64,000 bases of DNA from Dietzia psychralcaliphila (GCF_003096095.1 NZ_CP015453.1:3472001-3536000), one strand, 5' to 3'; counted from the first letter of the stretch, positions 34,943-43,917 are shown. Translations and numbers: made by a program. The notes: a model not told the origin generated them from the sequence alone.

Positions 34943-35827
34943 ATGCGTCTCCCCCGCCTTCACCTGTCCGACCTCCCCATCCCCGGCCTCTCCCGGCTGC
35001 CGTTCGTCTCCACCCCCTCCCCCGCGAACACCAACCGCCGGGTGTTGGTCACCGGCGGCGCGTCGGGTCTCGGCCTGGCCCTGGCCACGGCGTTCCTCGA
35101 GCGGGGCGACCGCGTGATCGTCGCCGACCTCGCGGCCACCGACGACCGGCCCGAGTCGGTACCCGAGGATGCGCGCTACCTCCGCCTGGACGTGCGCTCC
35201 GAGGACGAATGGCAGGCGGCGCGCGCGGAGATCGAGCAGATCTGGGGCGGCATCGACGTCGTGGTCAACAACGCCGGCATCGCACAGGGCGGCCGCATCG
35301 AGTTCCTCACCGAGGAGGACTGGCGGCTCATCACGGACATCAACCTGCTGGGAGTGGCCAGGGGTTGCCGCACCTTCGTGCCGATGCTCAAGGCGCAGGG
35401 CAGCGGACACCTGGTCAACACCGCGTCGCTCGCGGGGCTCGTCCACCCGCCGACCATGGCGTCCTACACGGCCGTCAAGGCGGCCGTGGTGGCGATCTCC
35501 GAGAGCCTGCGGTGGGAACTGGAGCCGTTCGGGATCGACGTGTCCGTGCTGTGCCCCTCGTTCTTCCGCACCAACCTGGCATCGAGTCTCAACTCCTCCG
35601 ACCCCGCCGCGAGCGGCTTCGCGAGCAAGCTCATCGACCGCTCCGAGCGTGGCGCCGACGAGATCGCCGCCGAGGTGATGACCGCCCTGGACGCCAAGCA
35701 GTTCCTGATCCTGCCCGACCCGGACGCCCGCAAGGCCTACCGCGGCAAACGGTTCATGCCCGCCGCGTACGCCAAGACCATGCTCGGCATGGGACAGAAG
35801 TTCGCCCGCGCCACCGCGAAGGGCTGA
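34943..35827 (+). CDS. Short-chain dehydrogenase/reductase
   Basis: 294 residues. Classical SDR: cofactor loop VTGGASGLGLALA near 36-48, NNAG at VVNNAGIAQGG, catalytic Ser in VNTASLAGL, and Tyr175/Lys179 in SYTAVKAAV. A 30-residue N-terminal extension rich in Leu/Pro precedes the fold. The C-terminal block (DPDARKAYRGKRFMPAAYAKTM) is typical of an actinobacterial SDR group of unknown substrate. Confidence 0.92.
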   Translation: MRLPRLHLSDLPIPGLSRLPFVSTPSPANTNRRVLVTGGASGLGLALATAFLERGDRVIVADLAATDDRPESVPEDARYLRLDVRSEDEWQAARAEIEQIWGGIDVVVNNAGIAQGGRIEFLTEEDWRLITDINLLGVARGCRTFVPMLKAQGSGHLVNTASLAGLVHPPTMASYTAVKAAVVAISESLRWELEPFGIDVSVLCPSFFRTNLASSLNSSDPAASGFASKLIDRSERGADEIAAEVMTALDAKQFLILPDPDARKAYRGKRFMPAAYAKTMLGMGQKFARATAKG

Positions 35828-35923
35828 CCGTCGGGGGGAGGCGGTACGCCCGCGGCCCTCGACGCACTGGGTCGACCCCATCCCGCTCAGGTTCCCTGAA
35901 CTCGCGAGCATCCTGTCTGCTGC

Positions 35924-35952
35924 TTGACGAACCCTAGAAAATGAATCACAGT
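35924..35952 (+). promoter_or_regulatory. Promoter of the TetR gene (-35 TTGACG, 17 nt, -10 CACAGT)
   Basis: TTGACG at 35924-35929 and CACAGT at 35947-35952 are 17 nt apart; an ATG lies 6 nt after the -10 at 35959. The layout makes a leaderless transcript starting at that ATG. Confidence 0.5.
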
Positions 35953-35973
35953 TCAGTAATGAACTTCGATTCA
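35942..35973. promoter_or_regulatory. 32-bp dyad, probable operator of the TetR regulator
   Basis: Outer arms TGAATC/GATTCA and inner arms GTTCA/TGAAC share exactly the same centre (35957.5) and together give 11 of 16 paired positions on each side of it. The dyad covers the -10 box and the start codon at 35959, the ideal place for autorepression. A shorter GTTC-CCT-GAAC element lies about 65 bp upstream. Confidence 0.7.
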
Positions 35974-36645
35974 GCCGGCGGAGGTGAGCCTGAATCGGCA
36001 GAGGGGGCGACGCCACTCAGTCGCAGCCCCCGGATCGCCGCGCGGCAGCTCGAGGCACGACGCAGAATCCTCGAGGCCGCGCGCCTCGTAGTCGCCGAGC
36101 AGGGATTCGCAGCGGCCCAGGTGGCTGTGGTCGCGTCGCTTGCCGAGGTGGCCACAGGCACGATCTACAGGCACTTCCCCTCCAAGGCCTCGTTGTTCTC
36201 CGAGATGCTGCGGCAGGTGTGCCACCGGGAACTCGAGGTGGTCCGGTCCGTTCTTGATAGCGCCGACCTGCCCGCCTCCACGCGGATCGCGGACGCTGTA
36301 CGGACGTTCGTCGACCGTGCCCTCAGGGGAGGGGGCCTGTCCTATGCCGTCATCGTCGAGCCCATGGACCCGGACATCGACCGGGTTCGACTGGACGCCC
36401 GCGCCGCACTCGCGGAGGCTTTCGCCCGTGCGATCTCCGACGGGATCGACTCAGGTCAGCTGCCCGCCCAGGCTCCGAGACTCCGCGGCGCCGCCATCGT
36501 CGGCGCATTCCTCGAGGCCGTCGTCGCCCCCCTCGACGAGCGCCCCGTTCCCGCCGACATCAGGGACTCGGTCAGTCGGGAGACCGCGGCCTTCTGCCGC
36601 AGTGCGGTCTCCGGATCCACAGCCGTTCGCGAGACCTCCGGTTGA
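35959..36645 (+). CDS. TetR/AcrR family transcriptional regulator
   Basis: 228 residues from the ATG at 35959 (234 from an ATG at 35941). The DNA-binding domain is ARQLEARRRILEAARLVVAEQGFAAAQ followed by VATGTIYRHFPSKASLFSEML. The C-terminal ligand domain is unassigned. The downstream start is preferred because a -35/-10 pair places the transcript start on it and because the dyad would otherwise lie inside the coding region. It is followed by two acyl-CoA dehydrogenase genes, which it probably regulates together with itself; acyl-CoA ligands are typical for such neighbours. Confidence 0.9.
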   Translation: MNFDSAGGGEPESAEGATPLSRSPRIAARQLEARRRILEAARLVVAEQGFAAAQVAVVASLAEVATGTIYRHFPSKASLFSEMLRQVCHRELEVVRSVLDSADLPASTRIADAVRTFVDRALRGGGLSYAVIVEPMDPDIDRVRLDARAALAEAFARAISDGIDSGQLPAQAPRLRGAAIVGAFLEAVVAPLDERPVPADIRDSVSRETAAFCRSAVSGSTAVRETSG

Positions 36646-36720
36646 CCGAACCCCCGACCATCACTCCCACCCCTCTGCGCCGCACCCGTCGATGACCCGG
36701 CGGGAGAGAAAGGACCCATC

Positions 36721-38400
36721 ATGACCATCGCCCCCCTCGCCAAGCCCGACGACACCGACGACGATGCCGATTTCTCACGTCAGCGCCCCGTCCCGGTGGA
36801 GAACCTCGTCCCGGACCTCAACGACGTGAACGCGTTCGACCGCGACAAGATCGCCGTCGACGTCATCGAGCGGTGCGCGCCCTGGGCGGCGACCCGCGCG
36901 AGCGAGCTCGGTTCCCGCGTCTGGGACCCCACCGTGCTCAAGTGGGCCCACGATGCCCAGCGGCACACCCCGGAGCTCCGAACCCTCGACCGGATCGGGC
37001 ACGAGGTCTACGACGTCGACTTCCACCCCGCCTACCACCAGCTGATGGGGCTGGGGTTCGGCTCCGGCGTCCATTCCCTGGCCTGGACCACCGACCAGCC
37101 CGGATCCCACACCGCCCGTGCGGTGCTGTCCTACCTGTGGAACCAGATCGACGGCTCGACCGCGTGCCCTATCGGCATGGCGTACGCCGCGATCCCCGTC
37201 CTGCGCAGCCAGCCGGAACTCCTTCCCTTCGCCAACGCGGTGTCCGCCGAGACCTACGACCCGCGTGACATCCCGGTCGACCAGAAGTCCGGTGCCACCA
37301 TCGGCTACTTCATGACCGAGAAGCACGGCGGCTCGGACCTGCGCGCCAACGTCACCGTCGCGCGACCGGTCAACAAGCGAGGCCCCGGAGAGGCATACCT
37401 GGTCAACGGCCACAAGTGGTTCGCGTCGGTACCCATGTCGGACGCCTTCCTCACCGTCGCCCAGACGGAGGCGGGGACGTCCTGTCTGCTCATTCCGCGC
37501 CGGTTGCCCGACGGCCAGCTCAACAACATCCGTATCAACCGGCTGAAGGACAAGCTCGGCAATCGGGCCAACGCCTCGTCAGAGGTCGAGTACCACGACG
37601 CGTACGCCTACCTCGTCGGTGAAGAAGGGAAGGGAATCCGCACCATCCTGACCTCGGCGGAATTCACCCGCAGTGACTTCGCGATCGGATCCGCCGGCCT
37701 CATGCGCGCCGCCCTGTCCCAGGCGCTGCACTACAACGATCACCGCGAGGCGTTCGGGGCGCCGTTGTCCGAGCTGCCCATCCAGGCGCCCGTGCTCGCC
37801 GACCTCACACTGGAGTGGGCCGGTGCCGCTCACCTCGGGTTCCGCGTCGCCCGCGCAGAGGACTTCCAGGACGACGTCATCGAGGGCCTGGTCGCCCGCA
37901 TGCTGACCCCGGTGGCCAAATTCTGGAATTGCCGCCGGGTCCCCGCGGTCACCGACGAGGCCATGCAGGCCATCGGTGGAAACGCCTACATCGAAGAACG
38001 CCCCATGCCCCGCTACTACCGCGAGGCACCGCTCAACGCCATCTGGGAGGGCACCTCCAACATGATGGTCATGGACGTCGGACGTGTGCTCGCCCGTGAC
38101 CCCAAGGCGCTCGAGCCCGTCCTCGACGAGATCCGCCCCGGCGCCGCCGAGCACCCGCTGCTCGAGGCCGCGCTCACGGAGATCGACGAGTTGGCAACCG
38201 CGCCGGAACAGACCGCGCGCTATCTCGTGACCAAGTTGGCGCTGGCCGTCCAGGGCAGCCTGCTCATGCAGCACGCCCCCTCCGTGGTGGCCGACGCGTT
38301 CATCGAATCGCGCCTGGGCAACTCCGGCTGGGGTCCCGGATTCGGCACCCTTCGAGACGTCGACTTCGACGCCATCATCGACTACGGCCGTCTCGGCTGA
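36721..38400 (+). CDS. AidB-like acyl-CoA dehydrogenase
   Basis: 559 residues. Long acyl-CoA dehydrogenase of the AidB type: AidB N-terminal domain (1-170, FHPAYHQLMGLGFGSGVHSLAW), middle domain with YFMTEKHGGSDLRANVTVA and KWFASVPMSDAFLTVA, and C-terminal domain with NAYIEERPMPRYYREAPLNAIWEG. AidB of E. coli is induced by alkylation damage, but many actinobacterial members are metabolic isovaleryl/acyl-CoA dehydrogenases. GAAAGGA lies 8-9 nt before the ATG. The TetR gene is 75 bp upstream. Confidence 0.9.
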   Translation: MTIAPLAKPDDTDDDADFSRQRPVPVENLVPDLNDVNAFDRDKIAVDVIERCAPWAATRASELGSRVWDPTVLKWAHDAQRHTPELRTLDRIGHEVYDVDFHPAYHQLMGLGFGSGVHSLAWTTDQPGSHTARAVLSYLWNQIDGSTACPIGMAYAAIPVLRSQPELLPFANAVSAETYDPRDIPVDQKSGATIGYFMTEKHGGSDLRANVTVARPVNKRGPGEAYLVNGHKWFASVPMSDAFLTVAQTEAGTSCLLIPRRLPDGQLNNIRINRLKDKLGNRANASSEVEYHDAYAYLVGEEGKGIRTILTSAEFTRSDFAIGSAGLMRAALSQALHYNDHREAFGAPLSELPIQAPVLADLTLEWAGAAHLGFRVARAEDFQDDVIEGLVARMLTPVAKFWNCRRVPAVTDEAMQAIGGNAYIEERPMPRYYREAPLNAIWEGTSNMMVMDVGRVLARDPKALEPVLDEIRPGAAEHPLLEAALTEIDELATAPEQTARYLVTKLALAVQGSLLMQHAPSVVADAFIESRLGNSGWGPGFGTLRDVDFDAIIDYGRLG

Positions 38401-38423
38401 CCGCATCCACATCGACCCGCGAG

Positions 38424-38429
38424 TAGCCT
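38424..38429 (+). promoter_or_regulatory. -10 box (TAGCCT), leaderless layout
   Basis: TAGCCT ends 7 nt before the ATG at 38437, only 24 bp after the stop of the AidB-like gene, suggesting an internal promoter. Confidence 0.6.
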
Positions 38430-38436
38430 GCGGGGC

Positions 38437-40254
38437 ATGAGCCCCCTCCCCTCCACCGTGATGTCCCGTGCCGACCTCGACTTCCTGCTGCACGACTGGC
38501 TCCGGGTGTCCGAACTGTGTGGGCGCGAGCGGTATGCGGACCACTCGCGCGAGACCATCGACGCCGTGGTGGGCCTGTCGGCCGAGCTCGCCGAGAAGTA
38601 CTTCGCGCCGCACAACCGCAAGTCGGACCTGAACGAGCCCAGGCTCGTGGGCGAGGAGGTCGAGCTCATCCCGGAGATCGCCGAGGCGCTGCGCCGCTTC
38701 GCCGACGCCGACCTGGTGGGTGCCGCCATGGACTCGCGGGTGGGTGGCATGCAGTTGCCGTACACCGCGTACCTGGCGTGCATGGCGTGGTTCTACGCCG
38801 CCAACGTCTCCACCGCGGCGTACCCGCTGCTGACCACCGGGAACGCGAACCTGTTGATCGAGCACGGTTCCGACGAGCAGGTCGACAGGTACGTCAAGCC
38901 CATGGTCGAGGGCCGCTTCACCGGCACCATGTGCCTCTCCGAGCCTCAGGCCGGCTCCAACCTGGCGGACATCACCACACGCGCCGAGCCGCAGCCCGAC
39001 GGCACCTACCGGCTGTTCGGGCAGAAGATGTGGATCTCCGGCGGCGAGCACCAGATGTCCGAGAACATCATCCACCTGGTGCTGGCCAAGGTGCCCGGCT
39101 CGCCCGCCGGCACGCGCGGCATCAGCCTCTTCGTGGTGCCGAAGTTCCTGGTCAACGAGGACGGCTCGCTCGGGGAGCGCAACGACGTCGTCATCACCGG
39201 CCTCAACCACAAGATGGGCTTCCGGGGAACGGTCAACACCATGCCCACGCTGGGCCAGGGCATGCACACCCCCGGTGGTCGGCCCGGCGCGGTCGGCTAC
39301 CTCGTGGGCGAGGAGAACACCGGCCTCAAGAAGATGTTCACCATGATGAACGAGGCCCGACTCGGCGTGGGCCTGGGCGCCACGGCCCTCGGCTACACCG
39401 GGTATCTCAAGTCGCTCGACTACGCGCGCAACCGGCCCCAGGGCCGGTCCGTCGGTGCGGATCCGTCCTCACCGCAGGTCATGCTCACCGGGCACGCCGA
39501 CGTACGGCGGATGTTGCTGGCCCAGAAGTCGTACGTGGAGGGCGCGCTGGCGCTGGGGCTGTTCTGCGCGAGGCTCGTCGACGACGAGAAGACCGGTTCC
39601 CCGGAGGAGGCCGCAACCGCCACCACGCTCCTGGACGTCCTCACCCCGATCGCCAAGTCGTGGCCGTCGCAGTGGTGCCTCAAGGCCAACGAGCTGGCCG
39701 TGCAGGTGCTCGGCGGGGCCGGGTACACGATCGACTACGACGTCGAACAGCACTATCGCGACAATCGCCTCAACCCCATCCACGAGGGAACGCACGGGAT
39801 CCAGGCCCAGGATCTGCTGGGGCGCAAGGTCCTCGCCGGGGGTGGTGCCGGACTCGCCGCACTCAGCGAGCGCATCGCCGCCACCTGCGACCGGGCGGAG
39901 GCCGCCGGCGGCCCGGCCGAGGGATTCGCCGCGCTGCTCCGACCGCGGGTGACGCGCCTCATCGAGGTGACCACCGCGCTCGCCGGGGTCGGGGCGACCG
40001 ACCCGGAGGCGTTCCTGGCCGACGCCACCGAGTACCTCGAGGCCGCAGGCCACATCGTGATCGCCTGGATCTGGCTCGAGCAGGTACTCGCCCTGGGAGG
40101 ACGGGTCGACGACGACTCCGACGGGTTCGCCGCGGGGAAGAGGCAGGCGGCAGCGTACTTCCTGCAGCGCGAACTCCCCCTCGTCGACGCGAAATTCGAC
40201 CTGCTGGCCGCGGGTGACCGCACCACCCTGGACATGCGCGACGACTGGTTCTGA
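38437..40254 (+). CDS. Acyl-CoA dehydrogenase, long form with C-terminal extension (DmdC-like)
   Basis: 605 residues. N-terminal helical domain (LDFLLHDWLRVSELCGR), FAD/substrate domain with TMCLSEPQAGSNLADITTRA and KMWISGGEHQMSENIIHLVLAK, C-terminal domain with GGAGYTIDYDVEQHYRDNRLNPIHEG, the catalytic-acid region of this branch, and an extra helical tail of about 130 residues. It resembles 3-methylmercaptopropionyl-CoA dehydrogenase DmdC and other long ACADs; the substrate here is undetermined. It ends in a strong hairpin (40260-40300). Confidence 0.9.
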   Translation: MSPLPSTVMSRADLDFLLHDWLRVSELCGRERYADHSRETIDAVVGLSAELAEKYFAPHNRKSDLNEPRLVGEEVELIPEIAEALRRFADADLVGAAMDSRVGGMQLPYTAYLACMAWFYAANVSTAAYPLLTTGNANLLIEHGSDEQVDRYVKPMVEGRFTGTMCLSEPQAGSNLADITTRAEPQPDGTYRLFGQKMWISGGEHQMSENIIHLVLAKVPGSPAGTRGISLFVVPKFLVNEDGSLGERNDVVITGLNHKMGFRGTVNTMPTLGQGMHTPGGRPGAVGYLVGEENTGLKKMFTMMNEARLGVGLGATALGYTGYLKSLDYARNRPQGRSVGADPSSPQVMLTGHADVRRMLLAQKSYVEGALALGLFCARLVDDEKTGSPEEAATATTLLDVLTPIAKSWPSQWCLKANELAVQVLGGAGYTIDYDVEQHYRDNRLNPIHEGTHGIQAQDLLGRKVLAGGGAGLAALSERIAATCDRAEAAGGPAEGFAALLRPRVTRLIEVTTALAGVGATDPEAFLADATEYLEAAGHIVIAWIWLEQVLALGGRVDDDSDGFAAGKRQAAAYFLQRELPLVDAKFDLLAAGDRTTLDMRDDWF

Positions 40255-40259
40255 CGGCT

Positions 40260-40300
40260 GGGCCTCCTGTCCGGCTGGGCCCCTGCCGAACAGGAGGCCC
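40260..40300. terminator. Bidirectional terminator hairpin
   Basis: GGGCCTCCTGT (40260-40270) pairs with ACAGGAGGCCC (40290-40300), and after one mismatch CGGC pairs with GCCG, giving about 15 bp and a 9-nt loop. It lies between the convergent long ACAD gene and the AHSA1 gene. Confidence 0.75.
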
Positions 40301-40314
40301 GGCCGGACACGGAG

Positions 40315-40773
40315 TCAGTGGGCAGCAGACGTCGCGAGCACCGCGTCCAACTCCTCGAACGCCTCGGTCCAGCCGTCGTAGACACCGTGCTCGGAGCCGC
40401 GGTCGTCAGGCTGTCCAGCCATGTGGAAGGTCATCAGGGTGCGTCCCTTGCCCGCCTCGGCGAGGTCGACGGTGATGACGGGGACGTCGTCCCCGCGCTC
40501 GTCGTCCGGGCTGCCCCAGGTGAACCGGAGCCGGTCGGGCTCGCGGACCTCCAGGTATTCGCCCGTGGCCGGCCACTCGCCGCCGCCCGGGTCGATCATG
40601 AGGTAGGCGTAGCTCCCACCCACGCGGAGATCGATCGAGACGCTCTCGGCAGGGGTGGTGACCTCGTGTGGGTGCCACCAGCGGGCGGCCAGGGTCGGAT
40701 CCGTCCACGCCCGCCAGAGGGTCTCGCGCGGGGCGTCGAATGTGCGGGTGATGGTGAATTCTGCGACGGACAT
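40315..40773 (-). CDS. SRPBCC/AHSA1 (CalC-like) domain protein
   Basis: 152 residues. AHSA1 fold with FTITRTFDAPRETLWRAWTDPTLAARWW at the N-terminus, GGSYAYLMIDPGGGEWPATGEYLEV and a C-terminal GVYDGWTEAFEELD helix. These small lipid-binding proteins are regularly co-transcribed with an ArsR regulator, as here: the ArsR gene ends 8 bp upstream. The biological ligand is unknown. GGAG lies about 11 nt before the ATG. Confidence 0.92.
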   Translation of the reverse strand: MSVAEFTITRTFDAPRETLWRAWTDPTLAARWWHPHEVTTPAESVSIDLRVGGSYAYLMIDPGGGEWPATGEYLEVREPDRLRFTWGSPDDERGDDVPVITVDLAEAGKGRTLMTFHMAGQPDDRGSEHGVYDGWTEAFEELDAVLATSAAH

Positions 40774-40780
40774 GGTGTCG

Positions 40781-41167
40781 TCACTCCTTCGATCGAGGCG
40801 TGATGCCTCTATCCGTGGGGTCGACGTGCCCGGGCTGGATATCGGTGAGCACGTCGTCGAGTCGGTCGAACTTCTGCTGCCACAGCGCGCGGTTGCGCTC
40901 GACCCAGTCCGTGGCGGCGTCCAGCGGTTCCGGCCTGAGGGTGCACACCCGCCACTGGGCGCGTGTGCTGCGCTCGATGAGACCGGAGGCCTCCAACACC
41001 CTGAGGTGTTGAGAGATGGCGGGTGCACTGATGTCGAAGGGTTCCGACAACTCGCCCACAGTGGCCGGCCCGGTGCTGAGCCGTTCGAGGATCCCGCGAC
41101 GCGTGGGATCGGCGAGCGCCTGGAACACCCGGGACAGCGGATCACCAGCCTGCTTCACTTCACTCAT
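40781..41167 (-). CDS. ArsR family transcriptional regulator
   Basis: 128 residues. Winged helix with ALADPTRRGILERLSTGPATVGELS and the recognition helix SAPAISQHLRVLEASGLIERS. No metal-binding Cys cluster is present, in line with the ArsR subgroup that regulates AHSA1-type genes rather than metal resistance. The start overlaps an AT-rich operator-like region (41171-41193), so autoregulation of the two-gene unit is likely. Confidence 0.93.
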   Translation of the reverse strand: MSEVKQAGDPLSRVFQALADPTRRGILERLSTGPATVGELSEPFDISAPAISQHLRVLEASGLIERSTRAQWRVCTLRPEPLDAATDWVERNRALWQQKFDRLDDVLTDIQPGHVDPTDRGITPRSKE

Positions 41168-41170
41168 TCC

Positions 41171-41193
41171 TTAATTAGGCGATAGCTTAATTA
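41171..41193 (-). promoter_or_regulatory. Probable ArsR operator/promoter: two TTAATTA half sites
   Basis: TTAATTA occurs at 41171-41177 and again at 41187-41193, 16 bp apart, directly in front of the ArsR start codon. TAATTA is self-complementary, so the pair also reads as a dyad. It is the most AT-rich spot in the area and overlaps the likely -10 region. Confidence 0.6.
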
Positions 41194-41301
41194 TCCTCCC
41201 CGGACCGCCGACGTCAACACCTTCACGCATGACCACGCCTTACGGATCCCTCACCCCGCGCGTGCGCCGGGGGTCCGGCCGCGGGACCCGGTGACACCGA
41301 A

Positions 41302-41337
41302 AGGCCCGGGCCGACGCTCTCGCGCCGGCCCGGGCCT
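41302..41337 (-). terminator. Intrinsic terminator of the fasciclin gene
   Basis: AGGCCCGGGCCG (41302-41313) and CGGCCCGGGCCT (41326-41337) form a perfect 12-bp stem with a 12-nt loop; on the minus strand it is followed by TTTCGG. It lies 50 bp past the fasciclin stop. The remaining gap (41194-41301) shows nothing else. Confidence 0.8.
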
Positions 41338-41387
41338 CGGTACTCCTGAACGGTGGGGAGGTCACAGCCCCCCGGGGTTCAGTGGTC

Positions 41388-42056
41388 TCACATCGGGGGC
41401 ATCAGCACCTCGTCCACCAGGTACACGGTGGCGTTGGCGGTCTGGACTCCGCCACAGATGACGTTCGCACCGTTGACCATCAGCTCGTCACCGGAACCGG
41501 TGACGTCAACGTCCTCACCAGCGAGGGTCGTCTGCATGCCCTCGATGTCCTCGGGGGAGATCTGCCCCTCGACGACGTGGTAGGTCAGGACGGTGGTCAG
41601 CAGGTCGGCGTCGGTGCCGAGCTGATCCATGGTGGCCTGGTCGACCTGCGCGAACGCGTCGTCGACCGGCGCGAACACGGTGTACTCACCGTTGTTGAGC
41701 GTGTCGACCAGGTCGACGTCCGGGTTCACCCCGCCCGACACGGCGGCCGTGAGGGTGGTGAGCAGCGGGTTGTTGGAAGCGGCGGTGGCGACCGGCTCCA
41801 TGGCCATGCCGTCGACCGAGCCCGGGCCGTCCGGGTTGGCCTCGGCGTAGTCCGCGCACCCGGGGCCGACCAGCATGCCGGCCGGCTCCGCCATGGCCGA
41901 GGTCTCTTCCGTGGTCATCTCGGAGGTCATGGGGGCGCTGGTGGTGCCCTCGGCCTCGGTGGTGCCTTCGTCGTCCGCGCAGCCGGCCAGAACGAGGCCG
42001 CTCACGGCAGCCGCCGCAGCGATCGATGCCATACGGCGGGAGATCGTGATGCTCAT
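41388..42056 (-). CDS. Fasciclin-domain lipoprotein (MPT70/MPT83-like)
   Basis: 222 residues. Signal peptide with lipobox LVLAGC (Cys26), a Thr/Glu/Met-rich linker, then one fasciclin (FAS1) domain about 85-222 with [16 protein letters not shown] and [17 protein letters not shown]70/MPT83 of M. tuberculosis have the same make-up and are the main targets of SigK. Here sigK lies 1.9 kb away on the other strand and a SigK-like promoter precedes this gene. FAS1 proteins act in surface adhesion; the exact role in this organism is unknown. Confidence 0.93.
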   Translation of the reverse strand: MSITISRRMASIAAAAAVSGLVLAGCADDEGTTEAEGTTSAPMTSEMTTEETSAMAEPAGMLVGPGCADYAEANPDGPGSVDGMAMEPVATAASNNPLLTTLTAAVSGGVNPDVDLVDTLNNGEYTVFAPVDDAFAQVDQATMDQLGTDADLLTTVLTYHVVEGQISPEDIEGMQTTLAGEDVDVTGSGDELMVNGANVICGGVQTANATVYLVDEVLMPPM

Positions 42057-42101
42057 TGTGTTGGTCCTTTCAACAGAGCCTTGCGTGCTGGGTCAACGGT
42101 T

Positions 42102-42128
42102 CTTCGGCACTGCCGTCGAGCCGGATGG
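42102..42128 (-). promoter_or_regulatory. SigK-type promoter of the fasciclin gene
   Basis: Read on the minus strand: CCATCC (42128-42123), 15 nt, CCGAAG (42107-42102). The SigK consensus known from M. tuberculosis is CCATCC near -35 and CCGAAT near -10. The gene start is 46 nt further on. Identity of the sigma factor is inferred from the match and from sigK nearby. Confidence 0.6.
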
Positions 42129-42170
42129 GTGACCCTCGGAACATTTCTTCCGAACCGTCCGGGGAGGGCT

Positions 42171-43856
42171 GTGCTCCGAACTCTTGATGTGGACACCAAC
42201 CAGCCCCGACCCCGCGTGACGGCCCAGATCTCCGCGGGGATCCTCTCGACCGGCGTCGCCCTCGCGGTCGGTCACGCAGTCGCGGGACTGGTCGCCCCCG
42301 GGTCGTCGCCATTCCTGGCGGTGGCCGACTCTGTTGTCGACCGCGCTCCCTCGGCCGTCCGCGAGGCGACCATCGACGCGCTCGGCACCGCGGACAAACC
42401 CGCGCTGTTGATCAGCCTCGCCGGCATCCTCGCGGTGCTGGGCGTGGTGGTCGGACTGCTGGAGCGTCCGCGTCGCCCGATCGGTTCCCTCATCATCGTG
42501 GCCCTCGGACTCACGGGAACGCTCGCGGCGGTGACCCGGCCGACGGCCGGACCCGCGTGGGCGCTGCCGACGCTCGTGGGCACCGCCCTCGCCGTGGTGG
42601 CGCTTCGACTGATGATCGGCGCACTGTTCCCCGCGCCCTCGTCCGCGCCCTCGTCCGGGGCCGGTCAGGTATCCGGTGCCGGTGCAGAGGCCGTGGCGGG
42701 GTCAGGCACAGAGGCCGGGCCGGGGTCGGGTGCTCCGGATACCTCGGACGAGTCGGCCCCCGCCACGCGGCAGGGACCGGATCGACGGCGCTTCCTGATC
42801 CTCGCCGGGTCGGCCGTGGCCGTGATCGCTGCGGCGGGTGCGACAGGGTTGGCCCTGACCCGCCGGGCCGCGGACGCGATCGCCGAACGCACGGGCCTGC
42901 AGTTGCCGCGGGTGCTCAGCCGGAACGCCGCCGCACCGGTCCCGGCCGGAGTGACTCCCGACGCTCCCGGGGTCACGCCGTTCCTCACGTCCAACGAGGA
43001 CTTCTACCGCATCGACACGGCGCTGCGGGTACCCGCGCTCACCACGGCGGACTGGCGTCTGCGGATCCACGGGATGGTGGAGAGGGAGATCGAGTTGGAC
43101 TGGGAGTCCCTGACCGCCCGGGAGTTCCTGGACCGGATCGTCACCCTGACATGTGTATCCAACGAGGTCGGGGGCGACCTGGCCGGAAACGCGACCTGGA
43201 CCGGCTTCCCGATCGCCGACCTCCTCGCCGAGGCCGGCCCGCTGCCCGAGGCCGACATGCTGCTCTCCACCTCCGTCGACGGGTGGACGGCGGGCACCCC
43301 GCTCGAGGCCCTCACGGACGGCCGGGACGCGCTGCTGGCCGTCGGGATGAACGGCGAGCCGCTGCCCCTCGAGCACGGTTACCCGGTCCGGCAGGTCGTG
43401 CCCGGCCTGTACGGCTACGTCTCGGCCACCAAGTGGGTGGTGGACTGGGAGGTCACCCGCTTCGACCGGGCCAGCGCCTACTGGACCGACCGGGGGTGGG
43501 GCGAGCGGGGACCGATCCTCACCGCGAGCCGGATCGACAGGCCCGCCCCCCTCGCCGAGCTGGAGCCCGGCCCCGTCGTGGTGGCCGGGACGGCGTGGGC
43601 CCAGCACCGGGGCATCGATCGCGTGGAGGTGCAGGTCGACGACGGGCCGTGGATCGAGGCCACGCTGGCCTCGGAGTACTCGATCGATACCTGGCGGATG
43701 TGGTCGTGGACATGGGACGCCGAGCCCGGCCTGCACACGCTGTCCGTCCGGGCGACCGATTCGACGGGAGAGGTGCAGACGGAGGTCCGGCAGCCCCCGA
43801 TCCCCACCGGCGCCACCGGCTGGCACAACCGCACGTTCCGGGTATCGGGATCATGA
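42171..43856 (+). CDS. Membrane-anchored molybdopterin-dependent (sulfite oxidase-like) oxidoreductase
   Basis: 561 residues. Four to five N-terminal membrane segments (about 10-150), an Ala/Gly/Ser/Glu linker, another segment behind DRRRFLILAGSAVAVIAAAG, then the oxidoreductase-molybdopterin domain with the Mo-coordinating Cys328 in TLTCVSNEVGGDLAGN, HGYPVRQVVPGLYGYVSATKWV and a C-terminal Mo-co dimerisation Ig-like domain (VAGTAWAQHRGIDRVEVQVDDG). The catalytic domain is placed outside the membrane. The electron acceptor is unknown. GTG at 42171 has GGGGAGG only 3 nt upstream; a GTG at 42189 is possible. The stop is 74 bp before sigK. Confidence 0.9.
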   Translation: MLRTLDVDTNQPRPRVTAQISAGILSTGVALAVGHAVAGLVAPGSSPFLAVADSVVDRAPSAVREATIDALGTADKPALLISLAGILAVLGVVVGLLERPRRPIGSLIIVALGLTGTLAAVTRPTAGPAWALPTLVGTALAVVALRLMIGALFPAPSSAPSSGAGQVSGAGAEAVAGSGTEAGPGSGAPDTSDESAPATRQGPDRRRFLILAGSAVAVIAAAGATGLALTRRAADAIAERTGLQLPRVLSRNAAAPVPAGVTPDAPGVTPFLTSNEDFYRIDTALRVPALTTADWRLRIHGMVEREIELDWESLTAREFLDRIVTLTCVSNEVGGDLAGNATWTGFPIADLLAEAGPLPEADMLLSTSVDGWTAGTPLEALTDGRDALLAVGMNGEPLPLEHGYPVRQVVPGLYGYVSATKWVVDWEVTRFDRASAYWTDRGWGERGPILTASRIDRPAPLAELEPGPVVVAGTAWAQHRGIDRVEVQVDDGPWIEATLASEYSIDTWRMWSWTWDAEPGLHTLSVRATDSTGEVQTEVRQPPIPTGATGWHNRTFRVSGS

Positions 43857-43917
43857 CCGTTCTCGACACACCCCTCCTCACCACCCGCCCGTCCCGTACG
43901 TTCCTACCGCCTCGCAC

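Noticed and set aside
37579-39267. 562-codon frame on the minus strand under the two acyl-CoA dehydrogenase genes
   Set aside because: It spans two well-supported plus-strand genes and has no family features.
42129-42170. Second SigK promoter for the Mo-oxidoreductase (CCGAAC at 42150)
   Set aside because: A matching CCATCC at the proper distance upstream is missing on that strand.
42702-43826. 374-codon frame opposite the Mo-oxidoreductase
   Set aside because: Antisense shadow of a gene with clear Mo-domain motifs.
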